DNA from: Flavobacteriaceae bacterium
Lineage (GTDB): Bacteria > Bacteroidota > Bacteroidia > Flavobacteriales > Flavobacteriaceae
DNA: 55,511 bases
NCBI GenBank assembly: GCA_023558315.1
Contig: JAMJVX010000007.1
Span: forward strand, 1 to 55,511
Direction: 5' to 3'
Each line of letters opens with the position of its first letter. Within the stretch, counting starts at the first letter, position 1. Under the pieces are notes generated by a model. That model was not told the origin of the DNA. It did not search any database and saw nothing but the letters and a program-made list of their open reading frames with translations. The translations under genes were made by a program, and so were the position numbers. Below are positions 7,933 to 18,200 of this stretch, piece after piece.

Positions 7933-9252
7933 ATGACAAAAAATATTTCAGGATTTTCAAAACTTTCAAAAGAAGAGAAAATAAATTGGCTAGTAAACAC
8001 CTATTTTGATAAGGATAAAAATGCTACCCAAGTTTTAAAAAGGTATTGGAATACAGATGAAAAATTACAACAATTACACGATGATTTTATAGAGAATAGT
8101 GTCTCTAACTTTTATTTTCCATTGGGTGTAGCTCCCAATTTTTTAATAAACGATAGATTCTATACCCTTCCTATGGCAATAGAAGAAAGTTCAGTGGTTG
8201 CAGCAGCCAGTAAATCAGCAAAATACTGGAGTGAAAGAGGGGGATTTCGTACAAAAGTACTTTCAGAGGAAAAAGTAGGACAAGTACATTTCCTATTTAA
8301 TGGCACATCTCAAAAGTTGGTAAATTTCTTTAATAAAAAAAAAGCAGAATTACTTGCTAAAACAGATGCTATTACCGAAAAGATGCGCGCACGTGGAGGG
8401 GGAATAACAGATATAAAGTTACTTGATAAAACTTCGCTAATCCCTAATTATTACCAATTGCATATACAATTTAATACCATAGATGCGATGGGGGCAAATT
8501 TTATAAATTCGTGTTTGGAATGTTTGGCACAGGAGTTAAAAATTTTGGCAAATGACTATAGCCCATTTTCTTCATCTGAAAAAGAAATAGAAATAGTGAT
8601 GAGTATTTTATCTAATTATACCCCTTCTTGTTTGGTTAGAGCTGAAGTGTCTTGTCCTATAGATAAATTAGGAACCATTGAAGGTTTTGCGCCACATACG
8701 TTCGCCGAAAAATTTATTAAGGCAGTTGAAATTGCGGAGAAGGAACCCTATAGGGCGGTAACTCATAACAAAGGTATTATGAATGGAGTAGATGCATTGG
8801 TTATAGCAACGGGAAATGATTTTAGAGCGGTGGAAGCAGGTGTTCACGCGTATGCTGCTCGTTCTGGTACCTATTCAAGTTTAAGTAAAGCATATTTAGA
8901 AAACAATCAATTTCATTTTAGTTTAGAAATTCCTCTAGCTATTGGAACTGTGGGAGGGGTTACCCAATTGCATCCATTGGTAAAATGGTCGTTAAAACTT
9001 TTAGGAAATCCCTCCGCAAAAGAATTAATGCAAATTATTGCATCGGCTGGTTTAGCACAAAATTTCGCAGCAGTAGGTTCTTTGGTAACGTCGGGTATTC
9101 AAAAAGGGCATATGAAAATGCACTTACTTAATATTTTAAATCAGTTAAACGCTGATTCAAAACAAAAAGAAGAGGCTGTTTTATTTTTTAAAAATCGCAA
9201 TATCTCTTTTCAAGAAGTACAGAATTTTTTAGAACAAACAAAAAAAGCATAA
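7933..9252 (+). CDS. mvaA: hydroxymethylglutaryl-CoA reductase, class II
   Basis: A 439-residue class II HMG-CoA reductase, which interconverts HMG-CoA and mevalonate using NAD(P)H. Visible signatures are EESSVVAAASKSAKYW (catalytic Glu region), NKGIMNGVDALVIATGNDFRAVEAG (catalytic Lys and Asp in the family alignment) and, near the C-terminus, GIQKGHMKMH with the catalytic His. In Flavobacteriia this enzyme class normally serves the mevalonate route to isoprenoids, despite its 'degradative' label. It is monocistronic: it has its own promoter and ends in a strong terminator whose stem begins inside the last codons. Other mevalonate genes are not in this window. Confidence 0.93.
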   Translation: MTKNISGFSKLSKEEKINWLVNTYFDKDKNATQVLKRYWNTDEKLQQLHDDFIENSVSNFYFPLGVAPNFLINDRFYTLPMAIEESSVVAAASKSAKYWSERGGFRTKVLSEEKVGQVHFLFNGTSQKLVNFFNKKKAELLAKTDAITEKMRARGGGITDIKLLDKTSLIPNYYQLHIQFNTIDAMGANFINSCLECLAQELKILANDYSPFSSSEKEIEIVMSILSNYTPSCLVRAEVSCPIDKLGTIEGFAPHTFAEKFIKAVEIAEKEPYRAVTHNKGIMNGVDALVIATGNDFRAVEAGVHAYAARSGTYSSLSKAYLENNQFHFSLEIPLAIGTVGGVTQLHPLVKWSLKLLGNPSAKELMQIIASAGLAQNFAAVGSLVTSGIQKGHMKMHLLNILNQLNADSKQKEEAVLFFKNRNISFQEVQNFLEQTKKA

Positions 9253-9273
9253 TTTAATAAATTATGCTTTTTT
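9241..9273. terminator. perfect bidirectional intrinsic terminator
   Basis: A 15-base perfect stem, AAAAAAGCATAATTT (9241-9255) against its exact complement at 9259-9273, with a 3-base loop AAT. It is flanked by A and T runs, so RNA from either strand ends in a U-tract. It overlaps the stop codon of mvaA and also sits just after the convergent kelch lipoprotein gene, so it can serve both. Confidence 0.85.
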
Positions 9274-9299
9274 ATTTATATTGGGAATAAACTAAAGTA

Positions 9300-10190
9300 T
9301 TAGTTTGTATACCATACTTTACTACCGTTGGGTGCGCCCCCTCCTAGAATCCAGACTTTTTCATCAAATAAAACAGTAGAATGTCCATCTAATCTTGAGC
9401 CAAATACACTGCCATCAGTAGCTTTAGTCCAATTAGCTCCATCGGAAGAATACCAAATATCTGTTAGTCGAGTAGAGGGGTTTCCAGTTTTATACCCTCC
9501 AATAACCCACATTTTATTGTCGTAAACAATAACACTAAACCTACGTCTGTCTGACCATCCCGCATCATCAGTTGCTCGAGTCCACGTCACTCCATTATCT
9601 GCGGAATACCAAACATCATTTCTATCTTCATAGTGTGGGTGATAATGGTTGTGACTACCTCCCATCACCCATATTTTACCATCAAATACTACTGCGCCAA
9701 ATTCTCTTCTCGTATCCCAATGAGTACCGCTAACAGTTACTTGAGTCCATTCTTCAGCGTCACTACTATACCATATATCATTTAAGTTTCCGTGGGTTCC
9801 ATAGCCTCCCATTACCCATATTTTATTGTCGTGAACTAAGGTTTGATGCGCCGTTCTATTTTGCCATTTACTACCACTGGTAGTCTGACTAGTCCATGTA
9901 GAACCATTAGAACTATGCCAAATATCCCCTAATCTATTATTTCCTGTCGATATTCCTCCTAAAACCCACATTTTATCGTCAAAAACGAAAGAAGTATGTC
10001 CAGATCTAGTAGGCCAAGAGGCTGTATTTGTCGCTTCTGTCCAGCTAGAACCATCACTACTAGACCAAACATCCCTTCCGCCATCTTCTCCAGCACCTAT
10101 TATCCACATTTTACTATCAAAGACTACAGAACTGTGCCCTTCTCTATTTCCCCAACTTGCTCCCGTAAGGCTATTAATCCAATTTTCTCC
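9300..10190 (-). repeat. six kelch-type propeller repeats
   Basis: Protein repeats of about 46-54 residues, each with the core 'KMWVMGG' and 'DIWYSSDG..WT'. Six copies would close a six-bladed beta-propeller at the C-terminus of the lipoprotein. Confidence 0.8.
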
Positions 10191-12119
10191 TACAGCAAAT
10201 GCACTTACAGTAACTGAATACGTTGTTGTAGTATTATTTTCTGCAGTAATAACTAGATTAGTACTGGTATTTTTTTGAAGCGTGCTACCTACAGAAAGAG
10301 AACTAGAAGCTAATTCTGAGTAAGTAAGACTATTAATGGTTGGATTTTCAGCACTATAAGGGAAAGTTGCAAAAGTTACATTTGTACCGCTGATTGTTCC
10401 CGTATAGTTTACTCCTTCAGATCTAAGAACGATTCCATTTAATGCTTTTCCATCAGATAATGCCTCTATCCTTACAATATATAATTTAACTGTGCCGTCA
10501 CTAAAAGTAATGACAACGCTATTATTTGCTCCTACATTTAAGGAAGAACCAATGGCTTTAGAGCTTGTAGCACCCGAGGGTAAATCCCAACTCAAAATAG
10601 TTACTTGAGTGGTTCCAGTAGGCACTTTTTGTGAAAAGCGTATACTATTTCCAGAAACATCACCAGAAGTAGTAGAATAACTATCTGTACCGTCTATGGT
10701 TACTGTTAAGGCATTTACGTCATTAGAAGGGGGAGGAGTTAAGGTAGTAAAACTTTTACTAACCCCATAAGATGTTCCTGTATTATTCGTCGCATAGGCT
10801 CTGACATAGTAAGTAGTATTTTCAGCTAATCCATCAATAGATGATAGAAAACTCCCTGTAGTGGTTTTAGTACCTAAATTATTTTTAGTCACTCCACTTC
10901 CTGTAATGGTAGGATTATTACTTGTAGCCCATACGTGCCCATGTGCGGTAACATTACTACTACCTAAAGTAGAAATAGTTCCGTTGATATTCGCTCCACT
11001 GGTAGTAATTCCAGTAACATCATCAGTGCTTACTGTGGGTTTAACTGCAGCAGGAGGAGTAGTTCCTTCAGGAGTGGTGAAATTATTTTGTGTACCATAT
11101 ACTGTCCCTGCAGTCGTAGTAATGTATGGACGTACGTAGTAAGTAGTGGTGGAATTTAAGTTTGCTAACGTACTTGTAAATTCACCAATAGTATTTTTTC
11201 CACTTAATCCAGAGGAATTATTTAAACTTGTGCTAAACACATTATTTTTACCTAATACTAAATCATCTCCTTGGATAGAGAAACTATATACGTGTCCGTA
11301 TTGTACAATTGATCCAGAGCCCAAATCCCCAACTTTTGAAGTAATGTTTACAGAAAAGTTTGCGCCACTTTGGGCATTCATAATATTTATGGTTGTTTGA
11401 CCGCCTCCAGAAAGCGTTCCAAATCCAGCTGGCTGTAAGGTGGTAAAACTTTTAATGTCTCCATAACTCGTTCCAACGCTATTAGTAGCATAGCTTCTAA
11501 CGTAATACGTAGTATTTTCTGATAATCCACTTATAGGTGTTGTAAAACTTTTTGTACTTGTAGAAGTTCCTAAATTATTTTTAGAAAACCCACTACCCGT
11601 GATAGTCGGAGTATTATTTATTCCCCATACATGCCCGTGTGATGTGATGTTAGCATTCCCTAGATTGGTAATGTTCCCGCTTACACTAGCGCTGTTGATA
11701 GTGATATTCGCTATGTTTCCAGTACTTATTGTGGGTTTGCTTAGTATTACTGGCGCTGCGGCATCTATTGCAACTCCATAGTTTGCCGTAGAACCATCTT
11801 CAGCGGTGACGATGATAATATTGTTAATACCTACACTTAAATTGTCTCCTACATTTTTATTAGCAGAAGCCTTTGCAGAGATAGATAATGCCTTTATAGC
11901 TACTTGTGTAGTTCCATTAGGAACTTTTTGCGAAAAAGTAATGTTTGTACCTGCAATTGTTCCTGAATAATCAGTTCCATTATGGGAAATTACTAAAGCA
12001 GTGATTTTATTTTCTCCCGATTTTTTATCATCAGGGGCAGGAGGTTTACATTGAAATAGACTAAATATACTTATTAAAAGTACAATTGTTAACGATAATA
12101 TATGGGATTTCTTATTCAT
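9300..12119 (-). CDS. modular surface lipoprotein: cadherin-like, FN3-like modules and kelch propeller
   Basis: A 939-residue predicted lipoprotein (lipobox LFQC, Cys 24). The sequence after Cys, KPPAPDD, has the acidic pair typical of surface-export signals in Flavobacteriia (inference). Domain order: a DUF5018/cadherin-like beta-sandwich (about 35-125) ending in 'DGSTANYGVAID'; three FN3-like modules (about 130-470), each ending 'TTYYVR.Y......GT.YG'; two more cadherin-like sandwiches (about 475-645); and a C-terminal propeller of six kelch-type repeats (about 655-939), each with GH or RR, then 'DxKMWVxGG', then 'DxWYSSDGxxWT'. The first three domains match the giant protein 12230-21919 in order and type, so the two are paralogues. 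No catalytic residues are seen. It is probably a binding or adhesion protein. It has its own -33/-7 promoter. Confidence 0.82.
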   Translation of the reverse strand: MNKKSHILSLTIVLLISIFSLFQCKPPAPDDKKSGENKITALVISHNGTDYSGTIAGTNITFSQKVPNGTTQVAIKALSISAKASANKNVGDNLSVGINNIIIVTAEDGSTANYGVAIDAAAPVILSKPTISTGNIANITINSASVSGNITNLGNANITSHGHVWGINNTPTITGSGFSKNNLGTSTSTKSFTTPISGLSENTTYYVRSYATNSVGTSYGDIKSFTTLQPAGFGTLSGGGQTTINIMNAQSGANFSVNITSKVGDLGSGSIVQYGHVYSFSIQGDDLVLGKNNVFSTSLNNSSGLSGKNTIGEFTSTLANLNSTTTYYVRPYITTTAGTVYGTQNNFTTPEGTTPPAAVKPTVSTDDVTGITTSGANINGTISTLGSSNVTAHGHVWATSNNPTITGSGVTKNNLGTKTTTGSFLSSIDGLAENTTYYVRAYATNNTGTSYGVSKSFTTLTPPPSNDVNALTVTIDGTDSYSTTSGDVSGNSIRFSQKVPTGTTQVTILSWDLPSGATSSKAIGSSLNVGANNSVVITFSDGTVKLYIVRIEALSDGKALNGIVLRSEGVNYTGTISGTNVTFATFPYSAENPTINSLTYSELASSSLSVGSTLQKNTSTNLVITAENNTTTTYSVTVSAFAVGENWINSLTGASWGNREGHSSVVFDSKMWIIGAGEDGGRDVWSSSDGSSWTEATNTASWPTRSGHTSFVFDDKMWVLGGISTGNNRLGDIWHSSNGSTWTSQTTSGSKWQNRTAHQTLVHDNKIWVMGGYGTHGNLNDIWYSSDAEEWTQVTVSGTHWDTRREFGAVVFDGKIWVMGGSHNHYHPHYEDRNDVWYSADNGVTWTRATDDAGWSDRRRFSVIVYDNKMWVIGGYKTGNPSTRLTDIWYSSDGANWTKATDGSVFGSRLDGHSTVLFDEKVWILGGGAPNGSKVWYTN

Positions 12120-12152
12120 AAGATTATGGTTTTAGTTTAAAAAAAATATTTG

Positions 12153-12182
12153 CAAATATATATATATAATTAAAAAACACAA
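12153..12182 (-). promoter_or_regulatory. -33/-7 promoter for the kelch lipoprotein
   Basis: On the minus strand, TTG (complement of 12180-12182) is followed after 19 bases by TATATTTG (complement of 12153-12160). This is the best match in the window to the full Bacteroidota promoter. The ATG is at 12119, giving a leader of about 30 bases. Confidence 0.7.
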
Positions 12183-12189
12183 AATTTTT

Positions 12190-12213
12190 TTTTTAAGCAA
12201 ACATGCTTAAAAA
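12190..12213. terminator. hairpin between the two large lipoprotein genes
   Basis: A perfect 10-base inverted repeat, TTTTTAAGCA (12190-12199) and TGCTTAAAAA (12204-12213), with a 4-base loop, lying just downstream of the giant gene. Reading on the minus strand it is followed by a short A-run and then UUUU, so it is a weaker terminator than the one at 9241. Confidence 0.55.
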
Positions 12214-12229
12214 TGAAGTAAGTCTTTTA

Positions 12230-15200
12230 TTAATTAATTATGTAAGCATATAAAGTTGTCCCCCCTAAATTATTTACAAACATAAATTCACCATCTGACC
12301 ACATACCATAGGGGTCATTATTCGCACTGTCTAAGGAAGTAATATCTTTAGAGGTATCTCTAGCCTTTGTAGATAGGTTGTAGGCGTAAATATTTCCATC
12401 ACTATTTGAAACCCACATAGTCGTTCCATCAGACCATAAACAACGAGATCCATTGGGTATAGAATCAAATTCCTGAGAAGTGTCTCTTGCCTTTGTATTC
12501 ATATTATATGCATAGATTTTATTATCACTATTATCGCTTACCCACATAGTCGTTCCATTAGACCATAAACCGATGGGGGAACTTCCAGAAAGTGCATTGA
12601 ATTCTTCACTTGGAACATTTGCTGCTGCGATACTGTAAGCATAGATTTTATTATCTGCAGAATCAACTAGCCATAAATGTACACCATCACTCCATAAGTC
12701 TTCATAATCTGCGTTTTCTGTAATAGTTGGTTTACTATTAAATATGTCAATAATACCCCCTGGATATGAAAAATTAGCTATAGACCCTGCACCTTGTGCT
12801 GCAGCGTATAATTGGTTCGTTCCGTTACCCCAGAATCCTCTAGGACTTATTGGCCAATTTAAAGTTACATTGTTGCTTGTGTTAACGCTTCCAAATGTAG
12901 AATTTAGCACAAAACGATACGTTTTGGTTGAGCCGTCTTGTGCGGTGACAATAATTGTAGCCCCCGTATTACTGGTTAGCAACACATCTCCAACATTTCT
13001 ATTGGAAGTTGCATTTGGAGATAGTGATATTGAGGCAATAGACCCTCCAGTAACTCCTGCATGAAGTGAAAAAGTGATTAAGTTTTCTCCAGAGACAGTT
13101 GACGTAACTCCTGTATAGGTAACACCACTTACAGAAGTAATTGTTATTCCAGTAACATCTTTTCCAGTAGTTGCGAGGGTAGTAAAAGGATTCATATTTC
13201 CATAGTTTGTACCTCCAGCATTGGTTGCATAGGCACGAACGTAGTAGGTTGTGTTACTACTTAATCCACTTAGCCCATTTGTAAATTCATTAGTGTTTAT
13301 CCCTGACACAGGAATGTTGGTAACATTTGCACTGCCAATAGTCAAGTTTGCACCACTCACTGAGCTACTATAGACAAAACCTCTTGCTGTTGCAGGGGGG
13401 TGCCCCAAGTGGGTTACTTGCCCTCGTATAGTGGCACTATTTGCCATAATGCTTTGTGCGCTATTTGTGCTTACCATAGGAGGTACACTACAATTAGTAT
13501 GGAAATATTGCCCAGCACCAGAAATCACAGTATTAATGTATTGTCCACTTGCTATTTGGATACAAAATAGGGCAGTGTTATTATTTACCGTCAATCTTGT
13601 CAAAGAGGTATTGTTACTTATATCTAAACTTGTTAAGGCATTCGTATCTAAGTGTAACCTTTTTAAGGCAGTATTATCACTTAAATCTATTCCTGTTATT
13701 GAGTTACTACCTAGGTTCATGAATGTTAAGGAGGTTGCATTATCAACAAATACACTGGTTAGGGAATTACTCCAGGAAGTGACGGAATTTATTAAATTAT
13801 TTCCACTTAAATCCAAACTTCTCATATCATTTCTATGTATGATAATTTCTCTTAAAGCAGTATTTGTACTCGTATTTAGATATGTTAAAGAATTACTATC
13901 TATTTTAAGATAGGTTAAAGAGGTATTTTCATCAATATTTATTTGTGTCAAATTACTATTCCCAATACTTATATATCCTAAACTACCGTTGCCACTTATA
14001 TCTAAATTCCCAAAATTATTATTGAAAGCAAGTAATGAAGTTAACGAAACATTATTATTGATTTCTAAATCAACTAAAGAATGTCCTGCGGCTTGTAAAT
14101 ATTCTAAAGCGGTGTTGTCATTTGCGTTTAAGTATGTTAAGGAGGTTATAGAACTCAAGTCTAGGTAAGTAAGAGAGGCATCATTATTTATTGCTAAATA
14201 ATCTAATAATGTATTACTGCTTATATCTAAAGCGGTCAGTGAATTTCCTCCAATTAATAAATGAGTTAATGAGGTATTGCTACTTAAATCTATTTCTGTT
14301 AATGAATTGTTATTTACCGCTAAATAATCTAAAGTAGTACTACCTTCAATATCTATATAAGTCAATGAATTATCGGCTAATCTTATATTAGTTAATGACG
14401 AACCACCACTGAGTTCCACAACAGAGAGCATTTTATTATTTGCTTCTAAATATGTCAATGAGGTATTATCGTTTACATTCAAATACGTTAATGTGCTAAT
14501 ATTACTTAGGTCTAAATTAGTTATGGAATTATTGTCAATATTCAAATAAGTCAATATTGTATTAATACTTAAGTCTATACTTGAGAAGGAATTATCGCTT
14601 ATATTCAAATGAGTCAATGATGAAGTATTACTTAAATCTATATTACTCAAAGTATTTGAATTTATATCTAAGTAAACTAATAAATCATTACCACTCAAGT
14701 CTATACTATTTAACGAATTATTACCTACATCCAAATATGTTAAAGAAGTATTATAGCCAACGTTTACACTACTATATAAATTCATGCCTAAATCTAAGTA
14801 TGCCAATTGTGTATTCGTCCTGATATCTATGTTTGTAAGTGAATTTGAATGTGTATCTAAATAAGTTAAAGAAGGGTTATTATTAATGGAAAAATTAGTT
14901 AATGAAAGTGAGCTAACATCAATATATGTAAAGGAATTATTATTACTAAATAAACTTGATAATTGAGTAAGTCCACTTACATCTAAACTTGATAAAGAGT
15001 TATTATTTACCGCTAAAGATGTTAATAAGGTATTATTACTTAAATCAATATTTGTTAATGAATTATTTTGTACACTCAAATGAGTTGTAGCTGTATTTTT
15101 AGAAACATCAATGTTTGATAAGCTATTTTGATACACTTGAATAAATTGTAAGTTTACACTTTTGCTTAAATCTAAGAATGTTAAAGAACAATTGAAAGCG

Positions 15201-18200
15201 CCGAGTTGCTGGAGGACCGTATTATTTGAAGTTGTTATGCTAGCTAAGTTAGGGTTATACTGCATAAAGATGAATTCTAAAGCGCTATTATTACTCAAAT
15301 TTGCAATTGTAAATGGATTGGCAACAGCGGATAAAGTTGAAATTGAGGTTAAGTAATCTATACCCGTTAAATCATTAATCGCTAAGTTATTAATGTTTAA
15401 GGTTCCAGTAATCCCCTCTAAAGCATCTTGTCGAATACTCGTTCCTCTGACAGCATTACTATCTACTAGAGGAATAAGCGCACCTCTAAAATTATCATCA
15501 GGTATATGTATAAAGGCAATAAAACTATCTATAGCACTATACGCTGTTCCTTCACTATTAGTAGCGTAAGAACGGATACTGAAGATTCCCCCCGTAAGTG
15601 TATGTGTAAAGTTATGTCCAGAAGCATTTATGTTTTGTGTAAAGTCAAAACTTCCACTATTATTAGTAAGTGTAGGAACCCCTGCACCAGATATACTCCA
15701 AACAAAACCAAAACTAGTGACATCAGAACTTCCTATATTCGTAATTGTACCACTAAGTGTATTTCCAGAAGAGCTAAACACTACATCAGGTAATTCTAGA
15801 GCATTCGTAGTAAAGTTTAACTCCGTTCCATATACAAATCCATTAGTGTTTCTCGCAAAGGCGCGGAAGTAATAGATGCTATTGCTGTTCAAACCAGTAA
15901 GCGAAGTATTGAAGGTATTTAAGTCTATACCAGTAACTACAGTTAAGGTTACCCCACTGCTTCCAGAAATTAGGTTTGCGCCACTCACAGTATTACTGTA
16001 GATAAATCCTCGTTCTGTAACCTCAGGATTTCCTAAATCAGTAACCTGTCCGTTTAGGGTAGCGGTTGTCACCAAAACGTTAGTTGCACTTGAAGTATTA
16101 ACCATAGGCTCATGAGATTCAGTCGTAAAACTACGTTCTATCCCATAAATAGTTCCTGTAGAATGGATTGCATAGGCGCGTACATAATATGTATCATTGC
16201 TACTAAGTCCAGTAATATTACTTGCGTACGCATTTAAATCAGTTCCAGAAATAGAAACAGAAATGACACCTCCACTTCCTAAGGTTAAGTTCGTTCCACT
16301 TACTACATTGCTATAGATAAACCCACGTTCCGTTGCTGCGGGGTTTCCTATATCAGTTATTTGTCCATTTAATGTAGCCGTAGATTCTGCAATATTTGTT
16401 GTATTTAAAGTTACAACAGTAGGCGGTTGTGCGTTTGTTGTAAAAATACGCTGCTCTCCATATCTTGTTCCCCCTACATAAGTTGCATAGGCACGCACGT
16501 AATACGTTTGATTACTCGTCAATCCATTTATATTTCTATTAAATTCGTTTAGGTCTAATTCTCCTGTGACAATAGCTGTTGTAACCCCACTAAATCCTAC
16601 GACTAAATTGTCTCCACTAATTAAATCACTATAGACAAATCCACGTTGCGTCGCTTCTGGAATTCCTAAATCAGTGACTTGACCGTTTAAGGTAGCAGTA
16701 GTAATGGAGATATTAGTGGCACTTAAGGTATTTACTGTAGGAGGATGAGGAATAGTCGTAAAACTTATTTCATTTCCATATACATTCCCTTCAGAACTAG
16801 TCACAAAGGCTCTTGCGTAATAGGTAGAATTACTACTCAAACCAATAACATGTATTAAAAATATATTTAAGTCAATTCCCGTAACAATAACTTCACTTAC
16901 TCCAGTAATTCCTGATTGTAGATTCGTTCCACTCACAGAGTTACTATAGACAAATCCACGTTGGGTTACTTGTGGATTCCCTAAATTAGTTATTTGACCA
17001 TTTAAATCCGCCGAATTTACCGTAATATGAGTAGTGTTTAATGTATTTACTGAAGGAGGTTGCTGGAGGGTCATAAAACTTCGCTGTGTTCCGTATACAG
17101 TACCATTAGTATTTACTACAAAAGCTTTCACATAGTATATATCATTACTACTTAGGCCCGTAAGATTACTTTCAAAAGTATTTAAGTCAATTCCCGTAAC
17201 AAATACTTCATTTACTCCAGTATTCCCTGATTGTAAATTGTCTCCACTCACAGAATTACTATAAACGAATCCTCGTTGCGTAGCTAGGGGGTTTCCTAAA
17301 TTAGTAATTTGTCCGTTTACAGTAGCAATTGTAATGCCAATACTTGAAGCAGATAGTGTATTTATTGAAGGGGGTTGAGCGTTAGTCATAAATGTCTCTT
17401 CAGAGCCATATACGGTCCCTTCAGTATTAGTTGCAAAGGCGCGAATATAGTATGTGCTATTACTACTTAAACCATTTACGGATGAAGAAAACACATTTAC
17501 ATCAATCCCAGCAACATAGGTAATTATAACGCCACTACTTCCAGATATTAAGTTAGCTCCACTGACTGAATTACTATATACAAACCCTCTTTGAGTAGCT
17601 TCTGGATTACCTATAGTAGTTATTTGACCATTTAGTGTTGCCGTGGTAATGTTTACACTAGTTACACTTAATGTGTTTACAATTGGCGGTTGTGTATTTG
17701 TTTTGAAAATTTGTTCTGCTCCATAACTTGTCCCAGCAGTATTGGTAGCAAATGCACGTACGTAGTATGTGGTATTGCTCGTCAATCCAGTAATTGTTCT
17801 ATCAAATGATTCAACCCCTATATTGGTGCCTACAGATATTTTTTGATTTCCAATACCATTAAGATTAACTGCAAAATCGCTATTTGTACTATATATAAAT
17901 CCATATTCATTTATAGCAGTATTTCCAACACTTGTAACTTCCCCGTTCAAAACGGCACTATTTATAGTGATGCTACTTGCAGTTAACGTGTTAATAATAG
18001 GCGGACTATATGCAGTTGTTGTAAAACTTAGAACGTCCCCATGGTTAATTCCTGTATTATTGGTTGCATATGCACGTACGTAATATGTGGTGTTACTAGT
18101 TAACCCGCTAATATTATTAGAAAAAGAACCTAGAGCCCCGCCAGAATTTAGTATTGTAGTAACACCATCATTTCCATAAACTAAGGAATCTTCTCCGCTT

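Noticed and set aside
13490-15510. Regular repeats of about 63 bases that might suggest a CRISPR or satellite array
   Set aside because: They are imperfect and in frame with one long coding sequence; translated they are leucine-rich repeats with a 21-residue period. There are no unique spacers between constant repeats.
12744-15872. Several plus-strand open frames of 60-160 codons inside the giant gene
   Set aside because: They are mirror images of the repetitive minus-strand coding sequence, with no promoter, no recognisable domains and low-complexity products.
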